Origin: Clostridiales bacterium
GTDB lineage: Bacteria > Bacillota > Clostridia > Christensenellales > UBA1242
DNA length: 64,000 bases
Assembly: GCA_015055605.1 (NCBI GenBank)
Contig: SVHV01000001.1
Span: 129,026 to 193,025, forward strand
Direction of reading: 5' to 3'
Part shown: piece after piece, positions 45,143 through 55,986 of the stretch
Position numbering within the stretch: the first letter of the stretch is position 1
Layout of the letters: each line of letters starts with the position of its first letter
Notes under the pieces: generated by a model
The model's database searches: none
Seen by the model: only the letters and a program-made list of their open reading frames with translations
What the model was told of the DNA's origin: nothing
Translations under genes and position numbers: made by a program

Positions 45143-45181
45143 GTGTTTTGGAAAGATTATAGAATAAGGGAGATATACACT

Positions 45182-47152
45182 TTGGCTGAGAATTATAAAA
45201 GTAAAGACATAGTTGTTTTACAGGGCTTAGATGCTGTTAGACTTAGACCTGGTATGTATATAGGAACAACTGGTGTAAAAGGTTTGCATCATCTTCTATG
45301 GGAAATTGTAGATAATTCTATTGATGAGATAGCTAATGGATTTGGTAATAAGATTACTATTACTATGCACACTGACAATAGTATCACCGTTAAAGATAAT
45401 GGTAGAGGTATCCCAGTAGACAAGCATCCAACTTTAAAAATAAGTGGTGTTCAGGTAGTATTTACACAGTTGCATGCTGGTGGTAAATTTAATAATTCTA
45501 ATTATGCTTATTCTGGTGGATTGCATGGTGTTGGTGCTAGTGTTACTAATGCGCTTAGTGAGTGGTTAAAAGTTGAAGTTTGCAAAGATGGACTAAAATA
45601 CTTTATGGAGTTTAAATCTGTAAAGAAAGGTAAAGATAAGGTTTCTGGTGGTGTGCCAGTTGCCCCTCTTACTTGTTTAGGACCAACAACAGAAACAGGT
45701 ACAACTGTTACATTTAAACCAGATAAATTGATATTCAAAGATGCTCAATTTGACAGAGATACTATCGCAAAAAGGGTTAGAGAACTTGCTTTCTTAAATA
45801 AAGGTATCACAATTGAGTTGATTGATGAAAATCAAGTAGAAGAGATGGGTGATAGGGTTAGAGTGTATAATTATACAAAGGGCCTAAAGGAATTTATTGC
45901 TTATCTAAATGAAAAAAATACAGTAATTTACAAAGAGCCTATATATATTGAAGCAAAATCAGACTTGGTTGATTTGTGCTGTGCTATTCAGCATGTAGAC
46001 TTATATTCTGAGAATGTGTTTAGTTATGTAAATAACATTCCTACACCAGAAGGTGGTATGCATGAGACTGGTTTAAAGAGTGGTTTAACTAGAGCCTTTA
46101 ATGAGATTGCTAGAAATATGGGTTTATTAAAAGACAAAGAGCAGAATCTACTCGGTGAAGACTACAGAGAAGGTATGACAGTTGTTCTAGCTATCAAAAT
46201 GAAGAATGTTCAATTTGAGGGACAGACAAAGACTAAGTTAGGTAATCCAGAGGCTAGACCAGAAGTTGAAAATATCGTATACGAAGGCTTGATGAATTTT
46301 GCTAATCAAACCAGCAGTAAACAGGCTTTGACAGATATTATTAATAAGGCAAAGGGTGCTGCAAAGGTTAGAGATGCTGCAAAGAGAGCAAAAGAGATTA
46401 CTAGACAAAAGAATAGTGTTGATTCATATTCGTTAGTAGGTAAACTTTCTAGTTGTACTGGTAGAAATCCTCTACTAAATGAGGTATTTATAGTTGAGGG
46501 TGATAGTGCTGGTGGTAGTGCTAAACAGGCAAGGGATAGGTCATTCCAAGCAATACTTCCTTTAAGGGGAAAACCTCTAAATGTAGAGAAAAAGAGATTG
46601 TCTCAGATTCTTGATAATGAAGAGATAAGAACAATGATTTCTGCTATCGGTACTGGTATAGGCACAGACTTTAATATCGAACATTTAAAATATAATAAGA
46701 TAATTATTATGGCAGATGCTGACCAAGACGGTGCACATATTAGAGCAATACTTCTTACATTCTTCTATAGATATATGAGAGAGCTTATTAATACTGGCCA
46801 TGTATATGTTGCAATTGCTCCATTATATAAGATTAGTAAAAAGAACTTTGAAAAATATGTGTATGACGAAGAAGATTATGACAAGATTGTAAAAGAGGCT
46901 GGTGCTGGTTATTCGGTAACTAGATTTAAAGGTTTGGGTGAGATGTCTGCTGACCAATTATGGGAAACTACTATGGACCCATCAAAAAGGGTGCTTGTCA
47001 GAGTTACTATAGATGATTTGGCTGATGCAGAAGAGATGATATCAACTTTAATGGGTGATAACATTGAGGCTAGGAAAAAATATATTACAGCCAACGCAAA
47101 CTTTAACAGAGTAGATTTATTTGAAAGTAGGAGTAAGAAGAGTCATGGCTAA
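45182..47152 (+). CDS. Type IIA DNA topoisomerase subunit B (GyrB/ParE)
   Basis: About 656 residues. The GHKL ATPase domain has [18 protein letters not shown] and [15 protein letters not shown]; a transducer region follows, and the TOPRIM domain has EGDSAGG and [11 protein letters not shown] with the metal-binding DxD. The C-terminal block is [10 protein letters not shown]. The start is TTG 45182 behind AAGGGAG: earlier in-frame codons precede the promoter's start site. It overlaps the subunit A gene by 8 bp. Sequence features look gyrase-like, but the partner subunit lacks a canonical GyrA box, so gyrase or topoisomerase IV cannot be decided. Confidence 0.93.
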   Translation: MAENYKSKDIVVLQGLDAVRLRPGMYIGTTGVKGLHHLLWEIVDNSIDEIANGFGNKITITMHTDNSITVKDNGRGIPVDKHPTLKISGVQVVFTQLHAGGKFNNSNYAYSGGLHGVGASVTNALSEWLKVEVCKDGLKYFMEFKSVKKGKDKVSGGVPVAPLTCLGPTTETGTTVTFKPDKLIFKDAQFDRDTIAKRVRELAFLNKGITIELIDENQVEEMGDRVRVYNYTKGLKEFIAYLNEKNTVIYKEPIYIEAKSDLVDLCCAIQHVDLYSENVFSYVNNIPTPEGGMHETGLKSGLTRAFNEIARNMGLLKDKEQNLLGEDYREGMTVVLAIKMKNVQFEGQTKTKLGNPEARPEVENIVYEGLMNFANQTSSKQALTDIINKAKGAAKVRDAAKRAKEITRQKNSVDSYSLVGKLSSCTGRNPLLNEVFIVEGDSAGGSAKQARDRSFQAILPLRGKPLNVEKKRLSQILDNEEIRTMISAIGTGIGTDFNIEHLKYNKIIIMADADQDGAHIRAILLTFFYRYMRELINTGHVYVAIAPLYKISKKNFEKYVYDEEDYDKIVKEAGAGYSVTRFKGLGEMSADQLWETTMDPSKRVLVRVTIDDLADAEEMISTLMGDNIEARKKYITANANFNRVDLFESRSKKSHG

Positions 47153-50144
47153 AGATGAAGAACTAAAGAACAAAACAAGTAACACTCCTAGAAGAAAGGG
47201 TGCAGTAAAAAAAGACCTTTTTGCAAATAAAGAAATAGAAACTAAGGTGCAAAAAACTGCTCCTAAGGGATCGGTAAAGAAAGATATTATTACTAAAACT
47301 AATAAGCTAGAAGTTAAAGAGGATAAGCCTGTTAATACAGCGAAGACAGTAAATGATACACAACCATCTAAAGTGGAAAAACAGAATGTAGAAAAAAGTG
47401 TGTCTGCTTCTAAGAAAACTTCTACAAGAAAAGAAGAGGTTGCATTTGAGGAAAAGTCTCCGGTAAAAGAAATTAAGACAAGAGCAACAAAAACTAAAAA
47501 GATTGATATGGACATACCTCTAGAGGACTTGACTGTAGAAGAGGTGGATAGTATTTCTGAGAGTCTAAAGGCTATGTCAAAAACTGCAGAGTCTCGTAAG
47601 ACAGAAGTTGAGGAACTTTCTGATGATTCTAATACTATGCAAGTAGAAGATAATGAGGAAAAGAAGCCTAAAACTAGGACAAAGAAGAAAACTCAAAGAG
47701 ATATCACAATCGAAGATTATAATACAAATTATGTTACAAAAACCTTATCTCAAACCATTCATGATAGTATGATTCCTTATAGTGAGTTTGTTATTATGGA
47801 TAGAGCTCTACCTAGAGTAGAAGACGGTCTAAAACCTGTTCAAAGAAGAGTTTTATACAGTATGCTTGAGGTAGGTGTTTTACCTGATAGACCATTTAAG
47901 AAGAGTGCTAGTATTGTCGGAGAATGTATGGGTAAATACCATCCTCATGGCGATAGTAGTATATATGAGACTTTGGTTAGAATGGCACAACCATTTAATA
48001 TGAGAGAGCCTCTAGTAAATGGTCATGGTAACTTTGGTTCAGTAGATGGTGATAGTGCTGCTGCTATGAGATATACAGAGGCTAAACTCACACCACTTGC
48101 TCTAGAACTTCTTAGAGATTTAGAGAAAGATACTGTAACATGGGGTCTAAACTTTGATGATAGACTAAAAGAGCCAAATACATTACCAGGAAGATTCCCA
48201 AATCTACTTGTTAACGGTTGTCAGGGTATTGCTGTAGGTCTTGCTACAAATATTCCTACACATAACCTTGCTGAGGCTTGTAATGCAGTTATTGCTTACA
48301 TTGATAATAGAAATATTACTCTCAAAGAACTTATGAAGATTATGCCAGCGCCAGATTTTCCTAGTGGTGGATATATATTGAATTCTTCTGAGCTTGAGCA
48401 AGTATATAGAACTGGTAAGGGTAAGATTTATATTAGGTCAAAGATTAGTATTGAGAATGCTGATAATGGTAGAAAGAATATTGTTATTAATGAGATACCA
48501 TATCAAGTTAATAAAGCTAATATGCTTATGAAGATTGCTAAGTATAGAGATGCTAATCCAAACGGACCTCTTAGTGGAATTGCTGAGATTGTTGATGAAT
48601 CAGATAGATTAGGTACAAGAGCAGTAATTAAACTTAAAAAAGATGCTAAAATTAATGCTATTCTAAATACATTGTACAAATATTGTGATGTTCAAACTAC
48701 TTTTGGTGCAAATATCGTAGCAATTGCTGATGGTAAACCAAAGCAGATGGGACTTATAGAAATCATTGAATACTATGTAAATTATCAGCAAAAAATTATT
48801 TATAATAGAACTAATTATGACCTAGAAGAGGCGCTTAAGAAAGAGCATGTTTTAGAAGGTCTATTGATAGCAATTAGAAATATTGATGAAGTTGTTAGAA
48901 TTATTAAGTCTAGCAAGAGTGTTACTGATGCTAAGATTAAACTTATTAGTACATTTGAATTATCAGAAATTCAAGCACAGGCAATATTAGATATGCGACT
49001 AGCTAGACTTACAAATCTAGAAGTAAACAAACTTATAACAGACTTAAATAGGTTAAGAGACTTAATTAAGAGATATACTGCAATTATTAAGAGTCCAGCA
49101 CTTCAGATGAAGGTTGTGAAGAGTGAATTGCAGGATATTATTAAAGAGTATGGTAGTCCTAGAAAAACTAAATTCTTAAGTGCAGAAGAGCACTTTGAGG
49201 ATAGTTCATCGATCCTTGATGGTATTGAGAATGAAACAGAGGATATTCAAACATTCCATTTGATTACAACACCTGTAAACACTCTCAAACTTGTTAATCT
49301 AAAGAGTTATAACCTAGTATCAAAAGAGTTGGGTAATAATCCTACAACTGCAGAGATACCATCAACAAGCTTTAAGGTTGATGATAATAAAGATGTATAT
49401 GTATTTACTAACAGAGGAGATAGTGTTAAACTTCCTATCAAGTCTATTGCTGAATGTAAGTTTAGGGATAAGGGAACACCATTATTCAATTTAGCAAAGA
49501 ATGTTGTTAAAGATGAAAATATTGTATCTGTACTTGAGCTTGATGCATCTATGAAAGATACTCACTTAATATTTGTGACAAAGATGGGTATGGTTAAGAT
49601 ATCTAAAGTTACTGACTATTTGTCTAGTAAGCAAGTAATCACTGCTATCAAATTAGCAAAAGGTGATGAGGTTGTTTCTGTTGAGTTCTTTAATCCTGAT
49701 AAGAGATTAGTAATGCTTACTTCTATGGGTAATGGTGTAAAAATCAAGACTGAAGATATGGCAATATCTAGTAGAACAAGTCAAGGTGTTAAAGGTATGG
49801 CGCTTGAGAAGACTGACTATGTGGTTTCTGCTAAGCAAGTGGCTATAAGTGATGCGTTCACATTATTCTTAAGTGATGGCTCTGCTAAGATTATAAAGCA
49901 AGGTGAGATTGCTGATTCTGCTAGAAATAGAAAGGGACTTTCTTATATCAGTGCTAAATCTAAAAATGCAAACCTTCTATATGCGGGTAGGCTAAGTACA
50001 AAGGTAAATTATGTTATTGAAACACTTGATAGTAAATTAATATTTATTAGAAGTAATGCTTTACCTATTGATACTAGAACTGGTAATGGTAAGGTGTTGG
50101 TAAAAGAGAAAGTTAAGAGAGTTTATCCTTTTGTTGAAAGTTAA
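47145..50144 (+). CDS. Type IIA DNA topoisomerase subunit A (ParC/GyrA family) with long N-terminal extension
   Basis: About 999 residues. The breakage-reunion core starts near residue 185: [33 protein letters not shown] and the active-site tyrosine (about Y310) in [10 protein letters not shown]. The C-terminal beta-pinwheel has repeated blades, and the GyrA-box position reads [10 protein letters not shown], not QRRGGKG, which favours a relaxing or decatenating ParC role. The first 185 residues are an unusual low-complexity, lysine/glutamate/threonine-rich extension with no known domain, perhaps binding DNA or a partner. It overlaps the subunit B gene by 8 bp and is followed by a strong terminator. 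Confidence 0.92.
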   Translation: MAKDEELKNKTSNTPRRKGAVKKDLFANKEIETKVQKTAPKGSVKKDIITKTNKLEVKEDKPVNTAKTVNDTQPSKVEKQNVEKSVSASKKTSTRKEEVAFEEKSPVKEIKTRATKTKKIDMDIPLEDLTVEEVDSISESLKAMSKTAESRKTEVEELSDDSNTMQVEDNEEKKPKTRTKKKTQRDITIEDYNTNYVTKTLSQTIHDSMIPYSEFVIMDRALPRVEDGLKPVQRRVLYSMLEVGVLPDRPFKKSASIVGECMGKYHPHGDSSIYETLVRMAQPFNMREPLVNGHGNFGSVDGDSAAAMRYTEAKLTPLALELLRDLEKDTVTWGLNFDDRLKEPNTLPGRFPNLLVNGCQGIAVGLATNIPTHNLAEACNAVIAYIDNRNITLKELMKIMPAPDFPSGGYILNSSELEQVYRTGKGKIYIRSKISIENADNGRKNIVINEIPYQVNKANMLMKIAKYRDANPNGPLSGIAEIVDESDRLGTRAVIKLKKDAKINAILNTLYKYCDVQTTFGANIVAIADGKPKQMGLIEIIEYYVNYQQKIIYNRTNYDLEEALKKEHVLEGLLIAIRNIDEVVRIIKSSKSVTDAKIKLISTFELSEIQAQAILDMRLARLTNLEVNKLITDLNRLRDLIKRYTAIIKSPALQMKVVKSELQDIIKEYGSPRKTKFLSAEEHFEDSSSILDGIENETEDIQTFHLITTPVNTLKLVNLKSYNLVSKELGNNPTTAEIPSTSFKVDDNKDVYVFTNRGDSVKLPIKSIAECKFRDKGTPLFNLAKNVVKDENIVSVLELDASMKDTHLIFVTKMGMVKISKVTDYLSSKQVITAIKLAKGDEVVSVEFFNPDKRLVMLTSMGNGVKIKTEDMAISSRTSQGVKGMALEKTDYVVSAKQVAISDAFTLFLSDGSAKIIKQGEIADSARNRKGLSYISAKSKNANLLYAGRLSTKVNYVIETLDSKLIFIRSNALPIDTRTGNGKVLVKEKVKRVYPFVES

Positions 50145-50145
50145 T

Positions 50146-50187
50146 AAAAAAGAGATATAATACGAAAATGTATTATATCTTTTTTTG
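50146..50187 (+). terminator. Intrinsic terminator after the topoisomerase operon
   Basis: A 17-18-bp stem (AAAAAGAGATATAATAC with its complement) and a T run. Confidence 0.9.
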
Positions 50188-50207
50188 TTGCGTTTGATTG
50201 TGTATTA

Positions 50208-50216
50208 ATCGACAAA
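50208..50216 (-). promoter_or_regulatory. 0A-like box upstream of the PdaB-like gene
   Basis: Read on the minus strand, TTTGTCGAT has a TGTCGAT core, one mismatch from the 0A box core TGTCGAA. It lies about 80 bp before the gene start, a usual distance for Spo0A regulation. A single near match can arise by chance. Confidence 0.35.
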
Positions 50217-50297
50217 AGTAGTGGATTTTAGGCATTTATCTAAATAATAAAGACTAAAGGCTGAGTCGTATAGTGTTATATAATTAAGGAGTGCTAG

Positions 50298-51068
50298 ATG
50301 AGATTTTTGGTTGTTAAAAAGAATAGTTTGTTACTCGCCGTAATGGCAGTTATTAGTATGATACTTCTTGCTATTGATTATAATGGTGGTGCTAGTGCTA
50401 CGGTTTATTTTGGTAATGCCCCTAGGTTAGTTCCTATATATTCAGTAGAAACCACTGAGAAAAAAGTAGCTATTTCTTTTGATACTGCATGGGGTGCTGA
50501 TAAAACTATGCAAATCATTAAAATATTGCAAGATTACGGTGTAAATGCCACTTTTTTTATGGTGGGATTCTGGGCAGAAGATTATCCAGAAATGGTAAAG
50601 GCGATAGATGATGCTGGTATAGAAATAGGGACTCATAGCAATACTCACCCGGACTTTACCACATTAGATGAAAGTCAAATGCGTCTAGAATTAGAAACAA
50701 GTATCCAAACTATTAAAAAAATCACAAGTAAGGAAGTTGAATTGTTTAGAGCTCCTTATGGTGCATATAACAATGCTATGCTTAATTTAACTGAAGAAAT
50801 GAATCTGAAAACTATTCAGTGGAGTGTTGATACGCTAGACTGGAAGGGTCTCTCGGGAGTGGAGATATGTGAAAGGGTTATGAGTACGGTTGACAATGGG
50901 TCAATAATACTTTGTCACAATAATGCTGACAATATATTAGATGCACTGCCTCTTATCTTAGAGAGACTAATCAATGCAGGATATGAGGTTTGTTCTGTGG
51001 GAGATTTGATTTTTAAAGATGATTTTTATATTGACCATCTGGGCATACAAAGAAAAAATAGTAATTAA
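50298..51068 (+). CDS. Polysaccharide deacetylase, PdaB-like
   Basis: A 256-residue NodB-fold protein with one N-terminal hydrophobic segment (about 10-28), so exported or membrane-anchored. NodB motif 1 is ISFDTAWG rather than TFDDGP, the variant seen in PdaB of spore formers. Motif 2 is THSNTHPDF with two histidines, motif 3 is RAPYGAYN, and WSVDTLDWKG and LCHN complete the site. PdaB is needed for spore cortex stability in Bacillus and is expressed in sporulation. A 0A-like box lies upstream. An AAGGAG site precedes the ATG. The SSB-like gene follows after 22 bp. Confidence 0.87.
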   Translation: MRFLVVKKNSLLLAVMAVISMILLAIDYNGGASATVYFGNAPRLVPIYSVETTEKKVAISFDTAWGADKTMQIIKILQDYGVNATFFMVGFWAEDYPEMVKAIDDAGIEIGTHSNTHPDFTTLDESQMRLELETSIQTIKKITSKEVELFRAPYGAYNNAMLNLTEEMNLKTIQWSVDTLDWKGLSGVEICERVMSTVDNGSIILCHNNADNILDALPLILERLINAGYEVCSVGDLIFKDDFYIDHLGIQRKNSN

Positions 51069-51090
51069 AAAGTATATAAGGAGAAGGTAA

Positions 51091-51768
51091 ATGGATTACA
51101 ATTTATTAAAAAATAATAGGGTTACTATAGCAGGCGAGGTGGTGAGTGATTTGGTGTTTAGTCATGAAACTTATGGTGAAAAGTTTTATGAAACCATGCT
51201 TAAAGTCTCGAGATTATCTGATATTTATGATATTATTCCTATTACAATTAGCGAAAGGTTGATTACTGATAAGGATATATCTATTGGCTCAAATATTGCT
51301 GGCAGTGGGCAATTTAGGAGTTATAATAAGCTAGAAGATGGTAAAAGTAAACTAATGCTCACTGTGTTTATTAGGGAACTTTTAGCTTATGAAGAAGGTG
51401 ATAATGCAAATAGTATAGACATAGTGGGTTATGTATGTAAAGAACCTGTTTTTAGAACAACTCCCTTTAAAAGAGAAATTGCAGATGTATTACTTGCTGT
51501 AAATAGGTCTTATAATAAAAGTGATTATTTACCTTGTATTGCTTGGGGTAGAAATGCTAGATTTGTAAAAAATTTTGAAGTGGGCGATAAAGTGTCTGTA
51601 TCTGGTAGGATTCAGAGTAGAGAATATCAAAAGAAAATAGGAGATGAGATTGTTACAAAAACTGCGTATGAAGTAAGTCTTAGTCGTGTAGAGATTGTTA
51701 GAGAGGAAAGTGATGTGGATACGGTTCTTACTTCGGTGGGTGTTCTTGAAAACTATTATGTAAGATAA
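51091..51768 (+). CDS. SSB-like protein with two OB-fold halves
   Basis: A 225-residue protein. Residues 110-215 resemble a normal single-stranded DNA-binding protein OB fold (IDIVGYVCKEPVFRTTPFKRE, PCIAWGRNARFVKNF, GDKVSVSGRIQSREY, AYEVSLSRVEIV). Residues 8-105 appear to be a second, diverged OB fold with the same strand order (VTIAGEVVSDLVF, IPITISERL, GSNIAGSGQFRSY). It lacks the acidic SSB tail that recruits partners. It is probably a paralog of the main SSB rather than the replication SSB itself. An AAGGAGAAGG site is present, and the gene follows the deacetylase. Confidence 0.82.
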   Translation: MDYNLLKNNRVTIAGEVVSDLVFSHETYGEKFYETMLKVSRLSDIYDIIPITISERLITDKDISIGSNIAGSGQFRSYNKLEDGKSKLMLTVFIRELLAYEEGDNANSIDIVGYVCKEPVFRTTPFKREIADVLLAVNRSYNKSDYLPCIAWGRNARFVKNFEVGDKVSVSGRIQSREYQKKIGDEIVTKTAYEVSLSRVEIVREESDVDTVLTSVGVLENYYVR

Positions 51769-51842
51769 GTTGATGGTATATAAGGTTTGTTATTTTGGAT
51801 ATTTTGTGGTAATATAAAGATATCAAAAAAAGGAAATCTTAG

Positions 51843-52562
51843 ATGGAACAGGTTATAGATATCAAAGAATTAAAGAAAAGACAATATCTATTGTATGTAA
51901 TAATTATGCTTGTATTATTAGCTGTGATGCTAGTATATACAATAGTGTGGTGTATTAATTATAAGAGAGATTATGGCTTTTTTATTAAAACAGAGGCAGT
52001 GGTTGTAGAGCATAAGACTGAAGAGGGAAAAATGTATGATGTGTTAGAGTATTATGTTGATGATGTGGTATTTCTAAATACATCATCTTATCTCTCAAAA
52101 AATAATATAGGTGATAAGATTACAATCTATTATGATGAGACTAATCCTTCCGGATTTATAACTAAGCTTGATAGTAGGAGAATTGCATTACCTATAATTA
52201 CAACTGCTTATGGTGTGGTGAGTGCTGTTCTAACAGTAATGTATTTTATGACATATTATTCTAAAAAAGGTGCTATTCAAACATTAAATAAATCTCAAAA
52301 TAAAGCCACAACTAGTGATAATGATATTGTAGAAAATATAGAAGAAAATACTGCTGATATAGAAACTAAAAATGAATGTCATTTAGTTAGAGAAAATGCG
52401 AAAAAAAAGACTAATCAGAATAATCAAGGCACTAAACTTAAAAAATTTACGGTGGTAAAGAAATCAACACATTCTAATGTAAAGAAGCCTAAAACTGTTG
52501 TAGAAAAGTCTTCTATGAAGCAATCTAGTATTTTAAATAAAAATAAAAAGACTCAAAAATAA
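51843..52562 (+). CDS. DUF3592-like membrane protein with basic tail
   Basis: A 239-residue protein with two membrane segments (about 15-38 and 113-135) around a small extracellular beta domain (TEAVVVEHKTEEGKMYDVLEY, IYYDETNPSG), the pattern of DUF3592 proteins. The remaining 100 residues are cytoplasmic, disordered and lysine-rich (KKTNQNNQ, KKPKTVVEK). Function is unknown. AAGGAAAT precedes the ATG. The stop codon lies in the loop of a bidirectional terminator. Confidence 0.72.
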   Translation: MEQVIDIKELKKRQYLLYVIIMLVLLAVMLVYTIVWCINYKRDYGFFIKTEAVVVEHKTEEGKMYDVLEYYVDDVVFLNTSSYLSKNNIGDKITIYYDETNPSGFITKLDSRRIALPIITTAYGVVSAVLTVMYFMTYYSKKGAIQTLNKSQNKATTSDNDIVENIEENTADIETKNECHLVRENAKKKTNQNNQGTKLKKFTVVKKSTHSNVKKPKTVVEKSSMKQSSILNKNKKTQK

Positions 52563-52576
52563 TTGAGTCTTTTTGT
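52546..52576. terminator. Bidirectional terminator
   Basis: Stem AAAAGACTCAA with TTGAGTCTTTT between convergent genes; the plus-strand stop codon lies in the loop. Confidence 0.85.
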
Positions 52577-52581
52577 TTTTA

Positions 52582-55155
52582 TTATATTCCTTTCTTCTTT
52601 TTGATAATGAGATAGGTGGATATGATTATTACTAATATTACGATGGATACAATTATTACAATAATGAGTATAATCTGCATATTGTCAAGTTTGTCCATCT
52701 GTATATATTCAGTAAGGATATATCCCTCGATAGATTTTAGATTTTCATCTGTATATATAACCTTTGTATACTCGCTATTTTCATCATATTCTTCTACATA
52801 TATTCTATAATCATTTTTAAGGGTTAAGATGATTTCTGTTTTGTCGTCAGATAGAAGGTTGATAGTGTCTATGCCGATTGCTTTGATAGTGGCATTGCTA
52901 GACTTTATGTAATCGATTGTTCTATTGTCGTTTAGTACAATATCTGCATTGAATATGTATCCAACTTTACCTTCATATTCGTATTTATAAAAAACCTTAT
53001 TATCAATACTGATAGGAAATTTCGCAGTAACATCAATAACTGTTTTGTGTGCAAGTTCACCTATTTGAACGATTGATCCATTGTGGGTGAGGATTGTTGG
53101 ATATTTATAGATAGGTACTTTTTTATTAATAGTAATTACATTATGAGTTTGTTCTTGTATTGCATTGACTAGAGTATCGTTTTTGCTTATAAATCCACTA
53201 GTTAGAATTCCTTTATGATTGAACAATATTCTGTACTCGTTGTTTACTTCTTCTATTCCAAAACAGGTTAGTACTGAGCCATCTAGGTTGTATGTTTTAC
53301 CTATATGATATGGATACTCATATATGACAGGTGAGTTTTGGACAGTAAGAGGAAGTAGTGTCGATTCTTCTGTTAATGCAGTTTCTTCTGCAATATTCTC
53401 AAAATTAAATGGTGTTTCTATTATAGAATGATCAAAAGTTACTAGACATGCTCTATTGTGATCATAAGCAATCATTTTTCTTGTTGCGATATTAAAATGA
53501 ATTTCGGATAAGTTTGTAAATCTATCGTCTGTAACTTTCGTATTGATAAAGTCTATTGTGCTATCTACTGCGTTGATTTTGTATGTGTATATTGTATCAG
53601 AATGTAGTCCGTAGATGTGATTTAGGTCGCTAGTGATTGACTCTAGTGAAATAGGTGAAGAATTGTCATCTTGTGTTGTGAGTGAGTGAAGGATAGTTCC
53701 ACTATTATTTAGTAAATATAGGGTGTTATTGTTATAAACCACTAAATATCCTGAGCCTTTTGAATAATCAATTATAGAATTTTCATCAAGGTCGATAGTT
53801 AGTTCTGCTTTTATTTGCATACCGTTATTTGTAATAACTAATAGGTCATCATTTGTATAGTCTAATAGGTATATTGTTTTATTGTGAGCAGTGGTTGATG
53901 AAATATAACCTATATTTTGAGATGATACAGTTTCGTATTTGGTAGATGCAGTATATCCATTATTACTGAAATTGTATTTACATACGATTGAATTGGTAAC
54001 ACCGTTTTCTACAACATAAATGTTTAAATCCTCATCTGCAATAATTGAATGAGGAGATTGTTCAATGGTTTGACTATTTATGTAGGTTGTTGTTTGGTTT
54101 TCAATAATGTGGATGCTATTATTATTAGAGTCAGAAACTAAAATGTTGTCACCTAAAGTTGTAATTCCGTTTGCATTGTTAAATCTGCCGATACTTTTGC
54201 TATTGCTACAGATTAGTGTTTCTTCGTAACTAAGCTCATAGGTTGATTCATTTGCAATAATCGTATATGTCTGAATTGCACCGGAATTTTTCTTATCTGA
54301 AACATAGATTTTATTACCATAAAAGTCAATATCTGTAATGTCTAGAGAAACATTTTCTATTGGGTTAGTTGTTACCTTGTGAACTTCTACAAAATTGGGG
54401 TTGAGTAGATATAAACACTCGGTTGTGAACGCTAGTAGGTATTCGCTATTATTTGCATAGAATGTGTCTAATACTTTGTATGGAATAGACAGACTACTGG
54501 TTACAGGCTCTTCGTCTAAATAAGTGAGTGAGTACATAACTGGTGATGCTGTGTTTGATACAATGTATGCCTTTCTATTATTAATAGCCATAACATAGGT
54601 GTCAGTATATTTTGTAGAAGATACTTGTTTGATTGGGTTGGTCTTTGGTTCTAGTGCTAGGGTGTACTCGTTAAGATTGAAAGTATTTCCGTCAACATAG
54701 CCAATATATACTAAAGTATTGTCTACATAGATATCTATTGCTTTTAGATTTGTGAAAGAGATATCTGGTATAACAGCAAGTGCTGATGAATCTAAGTGTG
54801 TAAAATTATCAACAACTTTAATTTCGTTGTCTGTGACAACGAGAAGTTGTGTTCCAACAAACTTGATTTTATTTATATTTACAAATGAGGAAATTGATAT
54901 GGTTTCTTTAGTAGATTTATCAAATATATATATATCACTGTTGTTTAGAGAATATGCTATATGTGTGTTATTTGTTGCGATTTTTGAAATATTATTTAAA
55001 TTTGCATATTCTAATACATTATCTGTATATATGGTTTCTATTTCTAGTGTACTATTGGTTGGATTTGTTTCTGCATTTGCAAAAACCTTATAGTTATTTG
55101 GAGCAAAAAATAGCCCAAATAAAAGTATAAAAATTGCTAGTGCGATTTTCCTCAT
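52582..55155 (-). CDS. Large secreted, membrane-anchored beta-propeller and SH3-like protein
   Basis: An 857-residue protein. It has a signal peptide (MRKIALAIFILLFGLFF), then roughly 550 residues of repeated four-strand units with INNRKAYIVSN, GNKIYVSDKKN, GDNILVSDSNNNSIHIIE and NKTIYLLDYTNDDLLVI, which read as NHL/WD-like propeller blades. SH3-like modules follow (about 650-760, VPIYKYPTILTHNGS, YKYEYEGKVGYIF), then a C-terminal membrane segment (about residues 828-851) and a KKKKG tail. It would stand on the outer face of the membrane. An AAAGGAG site precedes the ATG. The SH3-like end resembles that of the protein at 55983-56723. Confidence 0.75.
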   Translation of the reverse strand: MRKIALAIFILLFGLFFAPNNYKVFANAETNPTNSTLEIETIYTDNVLEYANLNNISKIATNNTHIAYSLNNSDIYIFDKSTKETISISSFVNINKIKFVGTQLLVVTDNEIKVVDNFTHLDSSALAVIPDISFTNLKAIDIYVDNTLVYIGYVDGNTFNLNEYTLALEPKTNPIKQVSSTKYTDTYVMAINNRKAYIVSNTASPVMYSLTYLDEEPVTSSLSIPYKVLDTFYANNSEYLLAFTTECLYLLNPNFVEVHKVTTNPIENVSLDITDIDFYGNKIYVSDKKNSGAIQTYTIIANESTYELSYEETLICSNSKSIGRFNNANGITTLGDNILVSDSNNNSIHIIENQTTTYINSQTIEQSPHSIIADEDLNIYVVENGVTNSIVCKYNFSNNGYTASTKYETVSSQNIGYISSTTAHNKTIYLLDYTNDDLLVITNNGMQIKAELTIDLDENSIIDYSKGSGYLVVYNNNTLYLLNNSGTILHSLTTQDDNSSPISLESITSDLNHIYGLHSDTIYTYKINAVDSTIDFINTKVTDDRFTNLSEIHFNIATRKMIAYDHNRACLVTFDHSIIETPFNFENIAEETALTEESTLLPLTVQNSPVIYEYPYHIGKTYNLDGSVLTCFGIEEVNNEYRILFNHKGILTSGFISKNDTLVNAIQEQTHNVITINKKVPIYKYPTILTHNGSIVQIGELAHKTVIDVTAKFPISIDNKVFYKYEYEGKVGYIFNADIVLNDNRTIDYIKSSNATIKAIGIDTINLLSDDKTEIILTLKNDYRIYVEEYDENSEYTKVIYTDENLKSIEGYILTEYIQMDKLDNMQIILIIVIIVSIVILVIIISTYLIIKKKKGI

Positions 55156-55302
55156 TTTTTACTCCTTTGTATATGTATAAATTTTAGCAATTTTTACTTA
55201 ATTTGACAATGAAATTTGTGTCCTATTTTTATATATTTATTGTTAAAATTCTCCAGGTTTTCACAAAATTCAGCATAATTCGTAAAAAAAATTATGTGTT
55301 AC

Positions 55303-55408
55303 TTAATTACTTTAGTAATTAAATTGTGACAAATTTGTACAAATTATAAAATATTTTTACAAAAAATGACATAAAGTTTTGACTTTGGGCTTTTTCATAC
55401 ATTATACT
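55303..55408 (+). promoter_or_regulatory. Promoter region of the sigma-like gene with palindromes
   Basis: TTGACT (55379-55384), an 18-bp spacer and TATACT (55403-55408). Upstream are TTAATTAC-TTTA-GTAATTAA (55303-55322) and overlapping perfect palindromes ACAAATTTGT (55329-55338) and TTTGTACAAA (55334-55343). The 281-bp gap holds nothing else that I can identify. Confidence 0.55.
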
Positions 55409-55437
55409 ATAGTTGCATTTCAAAAAAGGAGGAATTT

Positions 55438-55986
55438 ATGAAATACTGGAGCAGGTCTGCATTATCGATATATAGATATTTAGAAATTATGTCAAAGAGT
55501 ATAGATAAAATCGTAGTTGATACAGGTAAAGTAAGTCATAACAAAGAATTATCTAAATATCAAACTACATATTGCCAGACTAATAAAATGATTAACTTAA
55601 TGGATAGAAAAAGAAAATTAATAAATCTGAAGGTGGTTATTGAGGACGGTCTAGCTAAAATAACAAAAGAGAGCCGAAGAATTTTGACTCTCTTTTATAT
55701 TGATGGTATTACTGCTACACTGATTGCTCAATTGTTGGGTATTAGTATTAGGACATTCTTTAGGCAGAAGACCAAAGCGCTAAATGAATTTTGTGTTATG
55801 CTAGAAGATTTGGGTTATGGAAAGCAGTTTTTTGAGACTAACTATTTAGGTGAGAGCTGGTTTGAGGTAATCTATAATCAAATGACACAAACAAGTTATG
55901 AAGAAGATTCTCTTAACGAGGCGTTTGTTCGTAAGATATTGGGTGATATAGGTAAAGTTCCTGTTTTTTGTAATACTTATGTTTAG
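55438..55986 (+). CDS. Sigma-70 region 4-like HTH regulator
   Basis: A 182-residue protein whose middle (about 76-120) reads as a sigma factor region 4 helix-turn-helix: SRRILTLFYIDGITATLIAQLLGISIRTFFRQKTKAL. The N-terminal 70 residues are helical without a clear region 2, so it may be a phage-type late regulator or an orphan sigma-like factor rather than a full sigma. An AAAGGAGG ribosome site and strong promoter precede it. Its stop overlaps the stop of the convergent SH3 gene by 3 nt, with no terminator between. It lies about 0.8 kb before the phage head genes, so control of them is plausible but unproven. Confidence 0.72.
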   Translation: MKYWSRSALSIYRYLEIMSKSIDKIVVDTGKVSHNKELSKYQTTYCQTNKMINLMDRKRKLINLKVVIEDGLAKITKESRRILTLFYIDGITATLIAQLLGISIRTFFRQKTKALNEFCVMLEDLGYGKQFFETNYLGESWFEVIYNQMTQTSYEEDSLNEAFVRKILGDIGKVPVFCNTYV

